A stretch of DNA of 37,595 nucleotides, taken from NCBI GenBank assembly GCA_949282945.1, contig CASDQQ010000029.1:1-37595 (forward strand), in the 5' to 3' direction. Of the stretch, positions 7,561-15,101 are shown in pieces (within the stretch, counting starts at the first letter, position 1; each line of letters starts with the position of its first letter). The DNA is from an uncultured Eubacteriales bacterium. GTDB lineage: Bacteria > Bacillota > Clostridia > UBA1212 > CASDQQ01. Below the pieces are notes generated by a model. The model was not told where the DNA came from, searched no databases, and saw only the letters and a list, made by a program, of their open reading frames with translations. The position numbers and the translations under genes were made by a program.

Positions 7561-9351
7561 ATGCAGGTTTACAGATCGCATGTTTTAGTTTGCGGCGGTA
7601 CAGGCTGTACTTCTTCCAATTCTGCTAAGATTATGGAAGCGTTGGAAGCTAAAATTAAAGAAAATAATATAGATAATGAAGTAAAAGTTATTAAGACCGG
7701 ATGTTTCGGACTTTGCGCCGAAGGTCCTATAGTTGTGGTTTATCCTGAAGGCTCCATGTATGTGAAAGTTAAATTAGAGGACGTTGAGGAGATCGTGTCC
7801 GAGCATCTTGTAAAAGGAAGGATCGTAAAGAGACTTTTGCTCAACGATGTGGCGGACGATGTGGAGACTTCTGTTGAAGGAGTTCAGTTCTTTGAAAAAC
7901 AGACGAGGATAGCTCTCAGAAACTGCGGAGCCATAAATCCTGAGAAGATCGATGAGTACATAGCTTATGACGGGTACAAAGCGTTAGCTACTGTTTTAAG
8001 CACAATGACGCCGGAACAGGTAATAGACACTGTTAAAGCTTCAGGCCTCAGAGGAAGGGGCGGCGCCGGATTCCCAACCGGAATGAAATGGGATTTTGCC
8101 AGAAAGTCGGTCAACGAACAGAAGTATGTTTGCTGTAATGCAGATGAAGGAGACCCGGGGGCTTTCATGGACAGAAGTATACTTGAGGGAGATCCTCACT
8201 CTGTTATTGAAGCTATGGCGATCGCCGCTTACGCGATAGGATCCAATCAGGGATATGTTTATATAAGAGCTGAGTATCCTATAGCTGTCAAGCGTTTGGA
8301 AATAGCTATAGAACAGGCCAGGGAATACGGACTCCTGGGAGAAAATATCTTCGGAACTGATTTTTCTTTTAACCTTGAAATAAGATTGGGTGCAGGAGCC
8401 TTCGTGTGCGGAGAGGAAACGGCTCTCATGACTTCTATTGAAGGAAAGAGAGGAGAACCCAGACCAAGGCCTCCGTTCCCGGCAGTCAAAGGTTTATGGG
8501 AAAAACCGACAATTTTGAATAACGTTGAGACATACGCCAATATTCCGGTTATTTTCCTTAAAGGGGCCGAGTGGTTTAAAAATATAGGTACTGAAAAGAG
8601 CAGCGGAACTAAGGTTTTTGCTGTAGGCGGAAAGATAAACAATACAGGTCTTGTAGAGATACCTATGGGTACCACTTTAAGAGAGATCGTTTACGATATC
8701 GGCGGCGGCATACCTAACGGAAAGAAATTTAAGGCCGCTCAGACAGGAGGACCTTCTGGAGGATGTATCCCTGCGGAGCTCATTGATACGCCCATAGATT
8801 ACGATTCTCTTATCCAGATTGGATCGATGATGGGATCGGGCGGACTTATCGTAATGGACGAGGATTCCTGTATGGTAGATATCGCTAAATTCTTCCTTGA
8901 ATTTACAGTTGACGAGTCCTGCGGAAAATGTCCTCCGTGTCGTATAGGAACAAAGAGGATGCTTGAGATCCTTGATAAGATAACCAAAGGAAAGGGAACT
9001 CTCGAAGACATAGACAAATTGGAGGAACTGGCTAAAACCATCAAGACTTCCGCTCTCTGCGGACTTGGTCAGACAGCTCCAAACCCTGTTTTAAGTACGC
9101 TTAGATATTACAGGCACGAATATGTAGCCCATGTAAAGGATAAAAAGTGCCCTGCCGGGGTATGTAAAGCATTGCTGCAATATAAAATTGTTGAGGATAA
9201 ATGTAAAGGATGCAGCCTCTGTTCAAGAGTATGTCCTGCAAACGCTATTTCAGGCGAAATTAAGAAACCGTTTGTTATCGATCAGGATAAGTGTTTAAAA
9301 TGCGGAGCTTGTATTGAAAAATGTAAGTTCGGCGCGATTGTCAAAGAATAG
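7561..9351 (+). CDS. hndC: Bifurcating hydrogenase, NuoF-like flavin subunit (HndC/HydB type)
   Basis: A 596-residue diaphorase-type subunit that carries FMN and binds NAD(P)H. An N-terminal thioredoxin-like [2Fe-2S] domain has C11, C16, C48 and C52. The NuoF core shows GLRGRGGAGFPTG at about 163-174 (NADH/FMN site), NADEGDPGAFMDR and GAGAFVCGEETALM. A [4Fe-4S] motif follows (SCGKCPPCRIG), and the C-terminus is a two-cluster ferredoxin domain (CKGCSLCSRVC and CLKCGACIEKC). The fusion of all these parts is typical of HndC/HydB and separates it from a simple complex I NuoF. It lies 14 bases before the catalytic subunit gene. Confidence 0.95.
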   Translation: MQVYRSHVLVCGGTGCTSSNSAKIMEALEAKIKENNIDNEVKVIKTGCFGLCAEGPIVVVYPEGSMYVKVKLEDVEEIVSEHLVKGRIVKRLLLNDVADDVETSVEGVQFFEKQTRIALRNCGAINPEKIDEYIAYDGYKALATVLSTMTPEQVIDTVKASGLRGRGGAGFPTGMKWDFARKSVNEQKYVCCNADEGDPGAFMDRSILEGDPHSVIEAMAIAAYAIGSNQGYVYIRAEYPIAVKRLEIAIEQAREYGLLGENIFGTDFSFNLEIRLGAGAFVCGEETALMTSIEGKRGEPRPRPPFPAVKGLWEKPTILNNVETYANIPVIFLKGAEWFKNIGTEKSSGTKVFAVGGKINNTGLVEIPMGTTLREIVYDIGGGIPNGKKFKAAQTGGPSGGCIPAELIDTPIDYDSLIQIGSMMGSGGLIVMDEDSCMVDIAKFFLEFTVDESCGKCPPCRIGTKRMLEILDKITKGKGTLEDIDKLEELAKTIKTSALCGLGQTAPNPVLSTLRYYRHEYVAHVKDKKCPAGVCKALLQYKIVEDKCKGCSLCSRVCPANAISGEIKKPFVIDQDKCLKCGACIEKCKFGAIVKE

Positions 9352-9365
9352 GAGGTTGGCATAAA

Positions 9366-11099
9366 ATGGTGAATATAAAAATTAACGGAATGGCAGTTCA
9401 GGCCGAGGACAATTCTACTGTCCTTGAAGCCGCTACAAAAGCCGGAATACATATTCCTACGCTCTGCCATTTAAAAGATATAAATCAGATAGGTGCCTGC
9501 AGAGTATGTCTTGTGGAAATAAAGGGAGCCAGAGCTCTTGCAGCTTCCTGTGTTATGCCGGTAAGCGAGGGAATGGAGATATTTACAAACTCTCCTGCCG
9601 TAAGACAGGCCCGCAGAAGTACGGTACAGCTTATTTTATCAAATCATAATATTGAATGTCTTACATGTCCAAGAAACGGTACCTGTGAATTGCAGACGCT
9701 TACAAGAGATTTAGGTATCGATACGGTAGGATTTGAATGTACGAATGATGGAAAGATTGACGATTTGTCGCCTTCCGTTGTAAGAGACGCGAGCAAATGT
9801 GTACTTTGCAGAAGATGTATAGCCGCCTGCGGAGAAATCCAGAAAATAGGAGCTATAAGCGTCCAGAACAGAGGATACAGGACTACTATAGGGGCTGCTT
9901 TTGGTATGCCTCTGGCAGATTCTAACTGTGTAAACTGCGGTCAGTGTATAAACGCGTGCCCTGTGGGAGCACTTTATGAAAAGGACAGTACCAAAGAGGT
10001 CTGGGATGCCATCGCCGATTCAGAAAAGCATGTTGTCATTCAGGCTGCTCCGGCTGTACGCGCTGCCCTGGGAGAAGAGTTCGGGCTGCCAATAGGAACA
10101 AACGTAACAGGAAAAATGGCTGCGGCCATGAGAAGACTTGGAGTGGATAAGGTATTTGATACCAACTTCGGGGCGGACCTTACGATCATGGAAGAGGGTA
10201 CGGAATTTATCGACAGGCTCCAAAACGGCGGAAAGCTTCCTCTCATTACTTCCTGCAGTCCCGGATGGATAAAATTCTGTGAACATAATTATCACGACTT
10301 ATTAGATAATCTTTCTTCATGTAAATCTCCTCACGAGATGGAAGGAGCCGTAATAAAGTCCTATTATGCCAAGAAAGAGGGAATTGATCCTAAAGATATT
10401 TTTGTGGTATCTGTAATGCCGTGTACGGCTAAAAAGTTTGAGGCTAAAAGAGAAGAGCTTGCCTCGTCGGGGTATCCTGATGTGGACGCGGTCATCACCA
10501 CAAGAGAGTTGGCTACAATGATCAAGTCGGCGGGTATAGAGTTTAATCTTCTCCCTGATGAGGGATTTGACGAGATGCTCGGGGATTATAGCGGAGCCGG
10601 AGTAATATTCGGAGTTACCGGAGGAGTTATGGAAGCCGCTTTACGTACGGTAGCTGAGGTTGTTACAGGGGATAAACTGGAAAATATTGATTTTACTGAG
10701 GTAAGAGGCTTCAGCGGTATAAAGGAAGCTACTGTAAACCTTAAGGGACAGGATGTGAAAGTGGCTGTGGCTCATGGTACGGCCGCGGCTCAGGAACTGC
10801 TCAATAAAGTGAGGGCCGGAGAAAAATATGATTTTATCGAGATCATGGGCTGCCCGGGAGGATGTATAAATGGCGGAGGACAGCCTCACGTATCGGCTAA
10901 GACAAGGCGTACGGTAGATTACAAAACGCTGCGTGCAAAGGCTCTTTATGATGAGGATTCTGCAAAGGTTATACGTAAATCCCATGAGAATCCTTCTATA
11001 AAGAAGCTGTATGAGGAATATTTCGAAAAGCCTGGATCTCATGTGGCTCATGAGATTCTCCATACACATTATATAGCCAGAGATAAATTCGGCAAATAA
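9366..11099 (+). CDS. hndD: Catalytic subunit of bifurcating [FeFe] hydrogenase (HndD/HydA type)
   Basis: A 577-residue [FeFe] hydrogenase that interconverts protons and H2. Domains in order: N-terminal [2Fe-2S] domain (C34, C45, C48, C62); His-ligated [4Fe-4S] segment (H94, C98, C101, C107); two [4Fe-4S] ferredoxin clusters (C145-C155 and C188-C198); the H-cluster domain. H-cluster motifs are L1 TSCSPGW (295-301), L2 MPCTAKK (C353) and L3 EIMGCPGGCINGGGQP (C496, C500). L1 carries Ser where the textbook TSCCPGW has the second Cys (see findings). With its three partner genes this should form a soluble cytoplasmic complex coupling H2 to NAD(P)H and reduced ferredoxin. A strong terminator follows. 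Confidence 0.96.
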   Translation: MVNIKINGMAVQAEDNSTVLEAATKAGIHIPTLCHLKDINQIGACRVCLVEIKGARALAASCVMPVSEGMEIFTNSPAVRQARRSTVQLILSNHNIECLTCPRNGTCELQTLTRDLGIDTVGFECTNDGKIDDLSPSVVRDASKCVLCRRCIAACGEIQKIGAISVQNRGYRTTIGAAFGMPLADSNCVNCGQCINACPVGALYEKDSTKEVWDAIADSEKHVVIQAAPAVRAALGEEFGLPIGTNVTGKMAAAMRRLGVDKVFDTNFGADLTIMEEGTEFIDRLQNGGKLPLITSCSPGWIKFCEHNYHDLLDNLSSCKSPHEMEGAVIKSYYAKKEGIDPKDIFVVSVMPCTAKKFEAKREELASSGYPDVDAVITTRELATMIKSAGIEFNLLPDEGFDEMLGDYSGAGVIFGVTGGVMEAALRTVAEVVTGDKLENIDFTEVRGFSGIKEATVNLKGQDVKVAVAHGTAAAQELLNKVRAGEKYDFIEIMGCPGGCINGGGQPHVSAKTRRTVDYKTLRAKALYDEDSAKVIRKSHENPSIKKLYEEYFEKPGSHVAHEILHTHYIARDKFGK

Positions 11100-11144
11100 C
11101 GCTTTTGACAAAGAGCTATAAAATGTAAAAGGTTGTAGTAAACT

Positions 11145-11182
11145 AAGGGGACTATTTCAAAAGTTGAGATAGTCCCTTTTTG
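11145..11182 (+). terminator. Rho-independent terminator of the hydrogenase operon
   Basis: A 12-base-pair stem runs from 11147-11158 to 11166-11177, with a 7-base loop and a T run directly after. It lies about 50 bases past the hndD stop codon and ends the long codirectional run that starts at recJ. Confidence 0.9.
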
Positions 11183-11284
11183 TTGTATGGGCGGCAGGAA
11201 AAACAAAGACCGTTATTTTTTCAGCCTCGTTTGTGTTTTTTGACCTGTATGTATACCATATAAATAATTTTCAGGCCTTTAAAT

Positions 11285-12256
11285 CTATTTCCTATCAATT
11301 ACGATATATGCGTTTTCGGTAATATTTTGCAAAATAAAAACCATATCATCCCTGGGAACCGACACACATCCGAAGGTAGGTTCTCCCGTGCTGCAATGTA
11401 AAAAGAAAGCGGAACCTGCTCCGGGAACACAGTCAAGGTTATAGTCAATTGCGATCGCGTAGGCATAGGCTGAGGGAGAGTCCAAAAGGTGTTCTGCGGA
11501 AATCCAGTCCTTATCAACGTTATTTGTGCTTACGAACCGGTTATAATATTGAGAATTTGGATCGTCTACCCAATAATGGGAATCATTTACCTGCACGTAT
11601 GGCAAGGAGGTTCCCGGATCCGGACATACTCCAAAAGCCTGTGTCAGCGTATATATCCCTTGCGGTGTCGCAGGTGAACTTTCCGAAGCTGTACCGACAC
11701 CGCCTGTCCCTACGTAGCCTGAAGTGGACATGATTTCATGCCAGAGGCCGTTTACGTCCTTTTCATGCATGGAAACCTCCGCCGCTGTTCCCGACGCCAG
11801 AACAGAGATTATTTGTCCGGCAGTTTTAGCAATATTCCACTCGGATACAAAACTCTGAGATTTTTCCGGCTCAGACGTAGGAACCAGATCGCCGGAAGAT
11901 TCTGTTTCTGGCGTAGGATATAATTCGCCCGTGGATTCCGATTCCAATACTGGCTTGCCGGTAGGCTGGCTGGCGAGCGCGCTGTTTTTCGTTCCGGATA
12001 ACGGTTGGGTTGGGTTATTTTCCGTCTCTGCTCCGGAAACTGCAGGATTTGTCAGGACAGGGTCAGTCTCTGATAAAATTGTGCTGTGGTTGGAAACCGG
12101 GATTTTTGTTCTATGTTCCGTAGTTGTCAAGACGATCAGAACGGCTAAGGCAGATAGGACCAAGGCCGCTGTACAGGCAAAAAAACAGTTACGGTTTTTT
12201 CGACTGAAAAAGAATTTTGCGATCTTCTGTTTAATCCTGTCTGGCAATGTTAACAC
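11285..12256 (-). CDS. Membrane-anchored L,D-transpeptidase-like (YkuD) protein
   Basis: About 323 residues. A basic start is followed by one hydrophobic segment (about 24-44), then a Ser/Thr/Pro/Glu-rich linker of about 90 residues with a loosely repeated ESTGELYPTPE / ESSGDLVPTSE pattern, then an extracytoplasmic catalytic domain. The end shows FLHCSTGEPTFGCVSVP, with H287 and C297 matching the His and Cys of the YkuD signature, although the usual S/T-H-G-C reads TFGC. Such enzymes crosslink or modify peptidoglycan; activity here is inferred. The open frame begins at a GTG (12256) touching a GAGAG sequence. An in-frame TTG at 12247 has better Shine-Dalgarno spacing and may be the real start. 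Being next to a Bce-type cell-envelope stress module fits a wall role. Confidence 0.72.
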   Translation of the reverse strand: MLTLPDRIKQKIAKFFFSRKNRNCFFACTAALVLSALAVLIVLTTTEHRTKIPVSNHSTILSETDPVLTNPAVSGAETENNPTQPLSGTKNSALASQPTGKPVLESESTGELYPTPETESSGDLVPTSEPEKSQSFVSEWNIAKTAGQIISVLASGTAAEVSMHEKDVNGLWHEIMSTSGYVGTGGVGTASESSPATPQGIYTLTQAFGVCPDPGTSLPYVQVNDSHYWVDDPNSQYYNRFVSTNNVDKDWISAEHLLDSPSAYAYAIAIDYNLDCVPGAGSAFFLHCSTGEPTFGCVSVPRDDMVFILQNITENAYIVIDRK

Positions 12257-12549
12257 CTCTCAAATAGTATCCCGGATTGTATAAAGTCTATTTTTATTTT
12301 ATAAGCTATTGCAATGATTGTAAACTGGAATACATGTTAAAATCAGCCAATATTTGACAGGCCGGCAATAATGTTCTGGCTTGAAATCTTTAGTTTCAGG
12401 ATGCTTTTCATAGTACGGCGGGAATGTGCCTGATACGGAGTTGATGTTTGCGGCGAGTTCAGAAAGTAGAAAAAGCTATGATTGTATGCTATAATACTGT
12501 TCAAATTAACAGAATGTCTGATAAATATGTTTTGAAATAAAGAGAGAAA
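12257..12549. other. Divergent intergenic region, L,D-transpeptidase / response regulator
   Basis: About 290 bases between divergent genes. An extended -10 element for the response regulator lies at 12487-12495. TTGACA occurs at 12354-12359 but no -10 lies at the right distance. I see no small gene, no structured RNA and no clear minus-strand promoter for the transpeptidase gene. Confidence 0.5.
12487..12495 (+). promoter_or_regulatory. Extended -10 promoter of the two-component genes
   Basis: TGCTATAAT at 12487-12495 is a perfect extended -10; the -35 region (TAGAAA at 12467-12472) is poor. Transcription would start near 12502, about 48 bases before the response regulator gene. Confidence 0.6.
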
Positions 12550-13224
12550 ATGTATCGGTTATTGATAATAGAAGATGATAAAGGAATAGCGGAAGCAATT
12601 AAAGAGCAGGCTGAGATGTGGGATTTGCGAGTTCAAACGGTCCAGAATTTCCGCAATGTAATAAGCGAGTTTACAGAGTTTGACCCTCATATCGTTCTGC
12701 TTGATATTTCTTTACCTTTTTTTAACGGCTATTATTGGTGCGCCGAAATTCGTAAATTTTCTAAAGTGCCTATTATTTTTATATCTTCCGCCGCTGATAA
12801 TATGAATATGGTTATGGCAATAAATATGGGGGCTGATGATTTTGTAGCCAAGCCATTTGACCAAAGTGTACTTATGGCAAAGATACAGGCAATGCTTCGG
12901 AGAACATACGATTTTGGAAAGGCAGTTCCGGTGATAGAACACCGGGGCGCGCTGCTTAACACCGGAGATAATACGCTGACATATAAAGATGAGAAAATAG
13001 CTCTTTCAAAAAATGAGTTTTGGATATTACTTACCCTTATGGAGAACAAAGGTAAAGTTGTCAGCCGGGAGAAGCTGATGGAACAGCTTTGGAAAACAGA
13101 TAGCTTTGTAGATAAAAATACTCTTTCAGTCAATGTAAACCGTCTGCGCAAAAGATTAAATGCGGTGGGATTGGAGGATTTCATCATAACGAAGTTTGGC
13201 GTAGGCTATCTCATTGAAAGTTGA
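12550..13224 (+). CDS. OmpR-family response regulator, BceR/GraR-like
   Basis: A 224-residue regulator. The receiver domain has the acidic pair at residues 9-10 (EDD), the phosphorylation site D52 in LLDISLP, a conserved Ser in FISS (79-80) and K101 in KPF. A winged-helix DNA-binding domain follows, with LSKNEFWILLTLMENKGKVV and the C-terminal FGVGYLIE signature. The partner kinase lacks a sensory domain and a BceAB-type transporter follows, so this is a peptide-antibiotic sensing regulator of the BceR/GraR/BraR class. A matching box lies upstream of the transporter genes. The trigger peptide is unknown. The gene ends 10 bases before the preferred kinase start. Confidence 0.9.
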   Translation: MYRLLIIEDDKGIAEAIKEQAEMWDLRVQTVQNFRNVISEFTEFDPHIVLLDISLPFFNGYYWCAEIRKFSKVPIIFISSAADNMNMVMAINMGADDFVAKPFDQSVLMAKIQAMLRRTYDFGKAVPVIEHRGALLNTGDNTLTYKDEKIALSKNEFWILLTLMENKGKVVSREKLMEQLWKTDSFVDKNTLSVNVNRLRKRLNAVGLEDFIITKFGVGYLIES

Positions 13225-13234
13225 GGCGGCGGGT

Positions 13235-14224
13235 ATGAGATTGTTTTTTAAGTATATAAAACAGCGGCGGCGCGGTATAGCTATGGGAGCGGTATTTTGC
13301 ATCATCTTCCTGGTAACCTTTCTTATGTATCATCTTCCTGCCGGAGCAATATTTTATCCTGCTGGCCTTTGTATTTTTCTGGGTCTGATTATAATGACGG
13401 CAGACTTTTGGCGTGTGAAACGTAAACATAAAATGTTGGAGAGTATCCATAACCTTACTGATGTGATAACCGGCTCGTTTCCGCTAGCCGACGGCATAGA
13501 GGATGAGGATTATCAGCAGATCATACATTTTATTGCCGAAGAACACAATGAATACAGGACTAAGGCAAACGGCAGATATTCAAATATGATCGATTACTAT
13601 ACTGTATGGGCTCATCAGATCAAAACGCCAATTGCGTCTATGCGGCTCCATCTGCAAAACGAGGACTCGGATTTTTCCCGTAAGCTTTCGGCGGACCTGT
13701 TTCGCATAGAGCAATATGTAGAGATGGTGCTTATGTTTCTTAGACTGGATTCAGAAAGCACCGATTATGTAATTAAAGAGTATGATTTGGACTCTATTGT
13801 AAAGCAGACTATAAAGAAATTTACAGGAGAGTTTATAAGCAGGGGGCTGAGCCTTAAATATGAACCGTTGGATACGACCGTCATTACCGATGAAAAATGG
13901 CTTTCTTTTGTAATTGAGCAGGTATTGTCAAATGCTCTGAAATATACTCCGTCCGGCAGTATTACCATTACATTGGAGGCGGAAAAGAAACTTTGTATTC
14001 GTGATACGGGTATAGGTATCTCTCCGGAAGATCTTCCGCGTATATTTGAAAACGGCTATACGGGATATAATGGGAGAACGGATAAAAAAGCCAGCGGTAT
14101 TGGTTTGTATCTATGTAAACGTATTTGCGGAAATCTTGGACATAGTATAAAAGCGGAATCTGTTGTTGACAAAGGCACTGCTATTATTATAGATCTTGAA
14201 CAGGCAAAATTAGGAGAGGAATAA
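13235..14224 (+). CDS. Intramembrane-sensing histidine kinase, BceS-like
   Basis: About 329 residues. Two transmembrane segments (about 14-33 and 37-57) are separated by only a few residues, so there is no extracellular sensor domain; this is the hallmark of kinases that read the state of a BceAB transporter. The dimerisation box is WAHQIKTPIASMRL with phosphorylated H127. ATPase motifs follow: VIEQVLSNALKYT (N box), RDTGIGIS (G1) and ASGIGLYLCKR (G2). The frame opens at a TTG at 13214 inside the regulator gene, but ATG 13235 follows GAGGCGGCGGG and fits better. Arginine codons are mostly CGN. Confidence 0.9.
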   Translation: MRLFFKYIKQRRRGIAMGAVFCIIFLVTFLMYHLPAGAIFYPAGLCIFLGLIIMTADFWRVKRKHKMLESIHNLTDVITGSFPLADGIEDEDYQQIIHFIAEEHNEYRTKANGRYSNMIDYYTVWAHQIKTPIASMRLHLQNEDSDFSRKLSADLFRIEQYVEMVLMFLRLDSESTDYVIKEYDLDSIVKQTIKKFTGEFISRGLSLKYEPLDTTVITDEKWLSFVIEQVLSNALKYTPSGSITITLEAEKKLCIRDTGIGISPEDLPRIFENGYTGYNGRTDKKASGIGLYLCKRICGNLGHSIKAESVVDKGTAIIIDLEQAKLGEE

Positions 14225-14232
14225 ACTACTTC

Positions 14233-14277
14233 TTACAAAATTGTTAGATTTCAAAAGGATTTGTAAGCTGATTTTAT
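14233..14277 (+). promoter_or_regulatory. BceR-type operator and promoter of the ABC transporter genes
   Basis: TTACA-AAAT-TGTTA at 14233-14246 is one base from the TNACA-N4-TGTNA inverted repeat (second half-site TGTAA) described for BceR-type regulators. It lies just upstream of a weak -35 (TTTCAA, 14249-14254), a 17-base spacer and a weak -10 (TTTTAT, 14272-14277). An activator box directly before a poor promoter is the arrangement expected of a peptide-inducible bceAB operon. The site was recognised by eye. Confidence 0.55.
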
Positions 14278-14298
14278 GGCGAGGCAAATCCTTCTTTT
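14255..14298 (+). terminator. Possible terminator/attenuator between kinase and ABC genes
   Basis: AAGGATTTG (14255-14263) pairs perfectly with CAAATCCTT (14285-14293) across a 21-base loop, and CTTTT follows. It could end transcripts arriving from the two-component genes. A competing 8-base stem, CTTACAAA (14232-14239) with TTTGTAAG (14260-14267), shares its central strand, so the two are mutually exclusive. The long loop makes this a moderate candidate. Confidence 0.35.
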
Positions 14299-14336
14299 GT
14301 TACAATATGGACAGAATTTTGAAGGAGGATTCTGTG

Positions 14337-15101
14337 ATGAGTATTTTAAATGTAAGCGGAGTACAAAAAGTATATACGACCCGCTTTGGCGGAAATAAGG
14401 TAGAAGCGCTTAAAAGTGTGACGTTCAGTGTTGAACAGGGTGACTATGTGGCTATTATGGGAGAGTCAGGTTCTGGTAAGACCACATTGCTCAACATTTT
14501 GGCAGCGCTTGATAAGCCTACGTCAGGTACGGTCCTTCTTGACGGAAAGGATCTGTCAAAAATTAAAGAGTCGCAGGTAGCGGCTTTCCGCAGGGATAAT
14601 CTTGGATTTGTTTTTCAGGAGTTTAATCTGTTAGATACTTTTTCCATTGAGGATAATATCTATTTACCTTTAGTATTGGCAGGCAAACATTATAAGGAAA
14701 TGAAGGAACGTCTGCAGCCGATTGCCGCGTATCTGGGCATTACAGAACTAATGAAAAAATATCCGTATGAGATTTCCGGCGGACAAAAACAGCGGGTAGC
14801 CGTTGCAAGGGCTTTGATCACCAATCCCAGACTGCTCCTGGCGGACGAGCCGACAGGAGCGCTTGATTCAAAGGCAACTGATGAACTGCTTCATCTGTTC
14901 AGTGAAATTAACAGAACCGGTCAGACTATTTTAATGGTTACACACTCGATCAAGGCTGCAAGCCGGGCCGGACGGGTCTTGTTTATAAAAGATGGAGAGG
15001 TATTTCATCAGATATATCGCGGTAACAATACTGATAATCATATGTATCAGATGATATCAGATACGCTGACCATATTGGCGACTGGAGGGGAACAAAAATG
15101 A
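14337..15101 (+). CDS. BceA-like ABC transporter ATPase
   Basis: A 254-residue ATPase of the MacB/LolD-like peptide-resistance group. Walker A is GESGSGKTT (about 42-50), followed by the Q-loop FVFQEFN, the signature ISGGQKQR, Walker B LLLADEPTGALD and the H-loop MVTHS. With the following permease it should form a Bce-type complex that frees lipid II-cycle intermediates from antimicrobial peptides and signals to the kinase. The frame is open from 14241, but AAGGAGG at 14322-14328 sets the ATG at 14337. The stop codon overlaps the permease start by four bases (ATGA), indicating translational coupling. Confidence 0.95.
   Translation: MSILNVSGVQKVYTTRFGGNKVEALKSVTFSVEQGDYVAIMGESGSGKTTLLNILAALDKPTSGTVLLDGKDLSKIKESQVAAFRRDNLGFVFQEFNLLDTFSIEDNIYLPLVLAGKHYKEMKERLQPIAAYLGITELMKKYPYEISGGQKQRVAVARALITNPRLLLADEPTGALDSKATDELLHLFSEINRTGQTILMVTHSIKAASRAGRVLFIKDGEVFHQIYRGNNTDNHMYQMISDTLTILATGGEQK

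Noticed and set aside
11285-12284. Several plus-strand frames opposite the L,D-transpeptidase-like gene
   Set aside because: They lack family motifs, while the minus-strand frame has a membrane anchor, a linker and a YkuD-like His/Cys pair.
12354-12359. TTGACA as a -35 box
   Set aside because: No -10-like sequence at 16-18 bases downstream.
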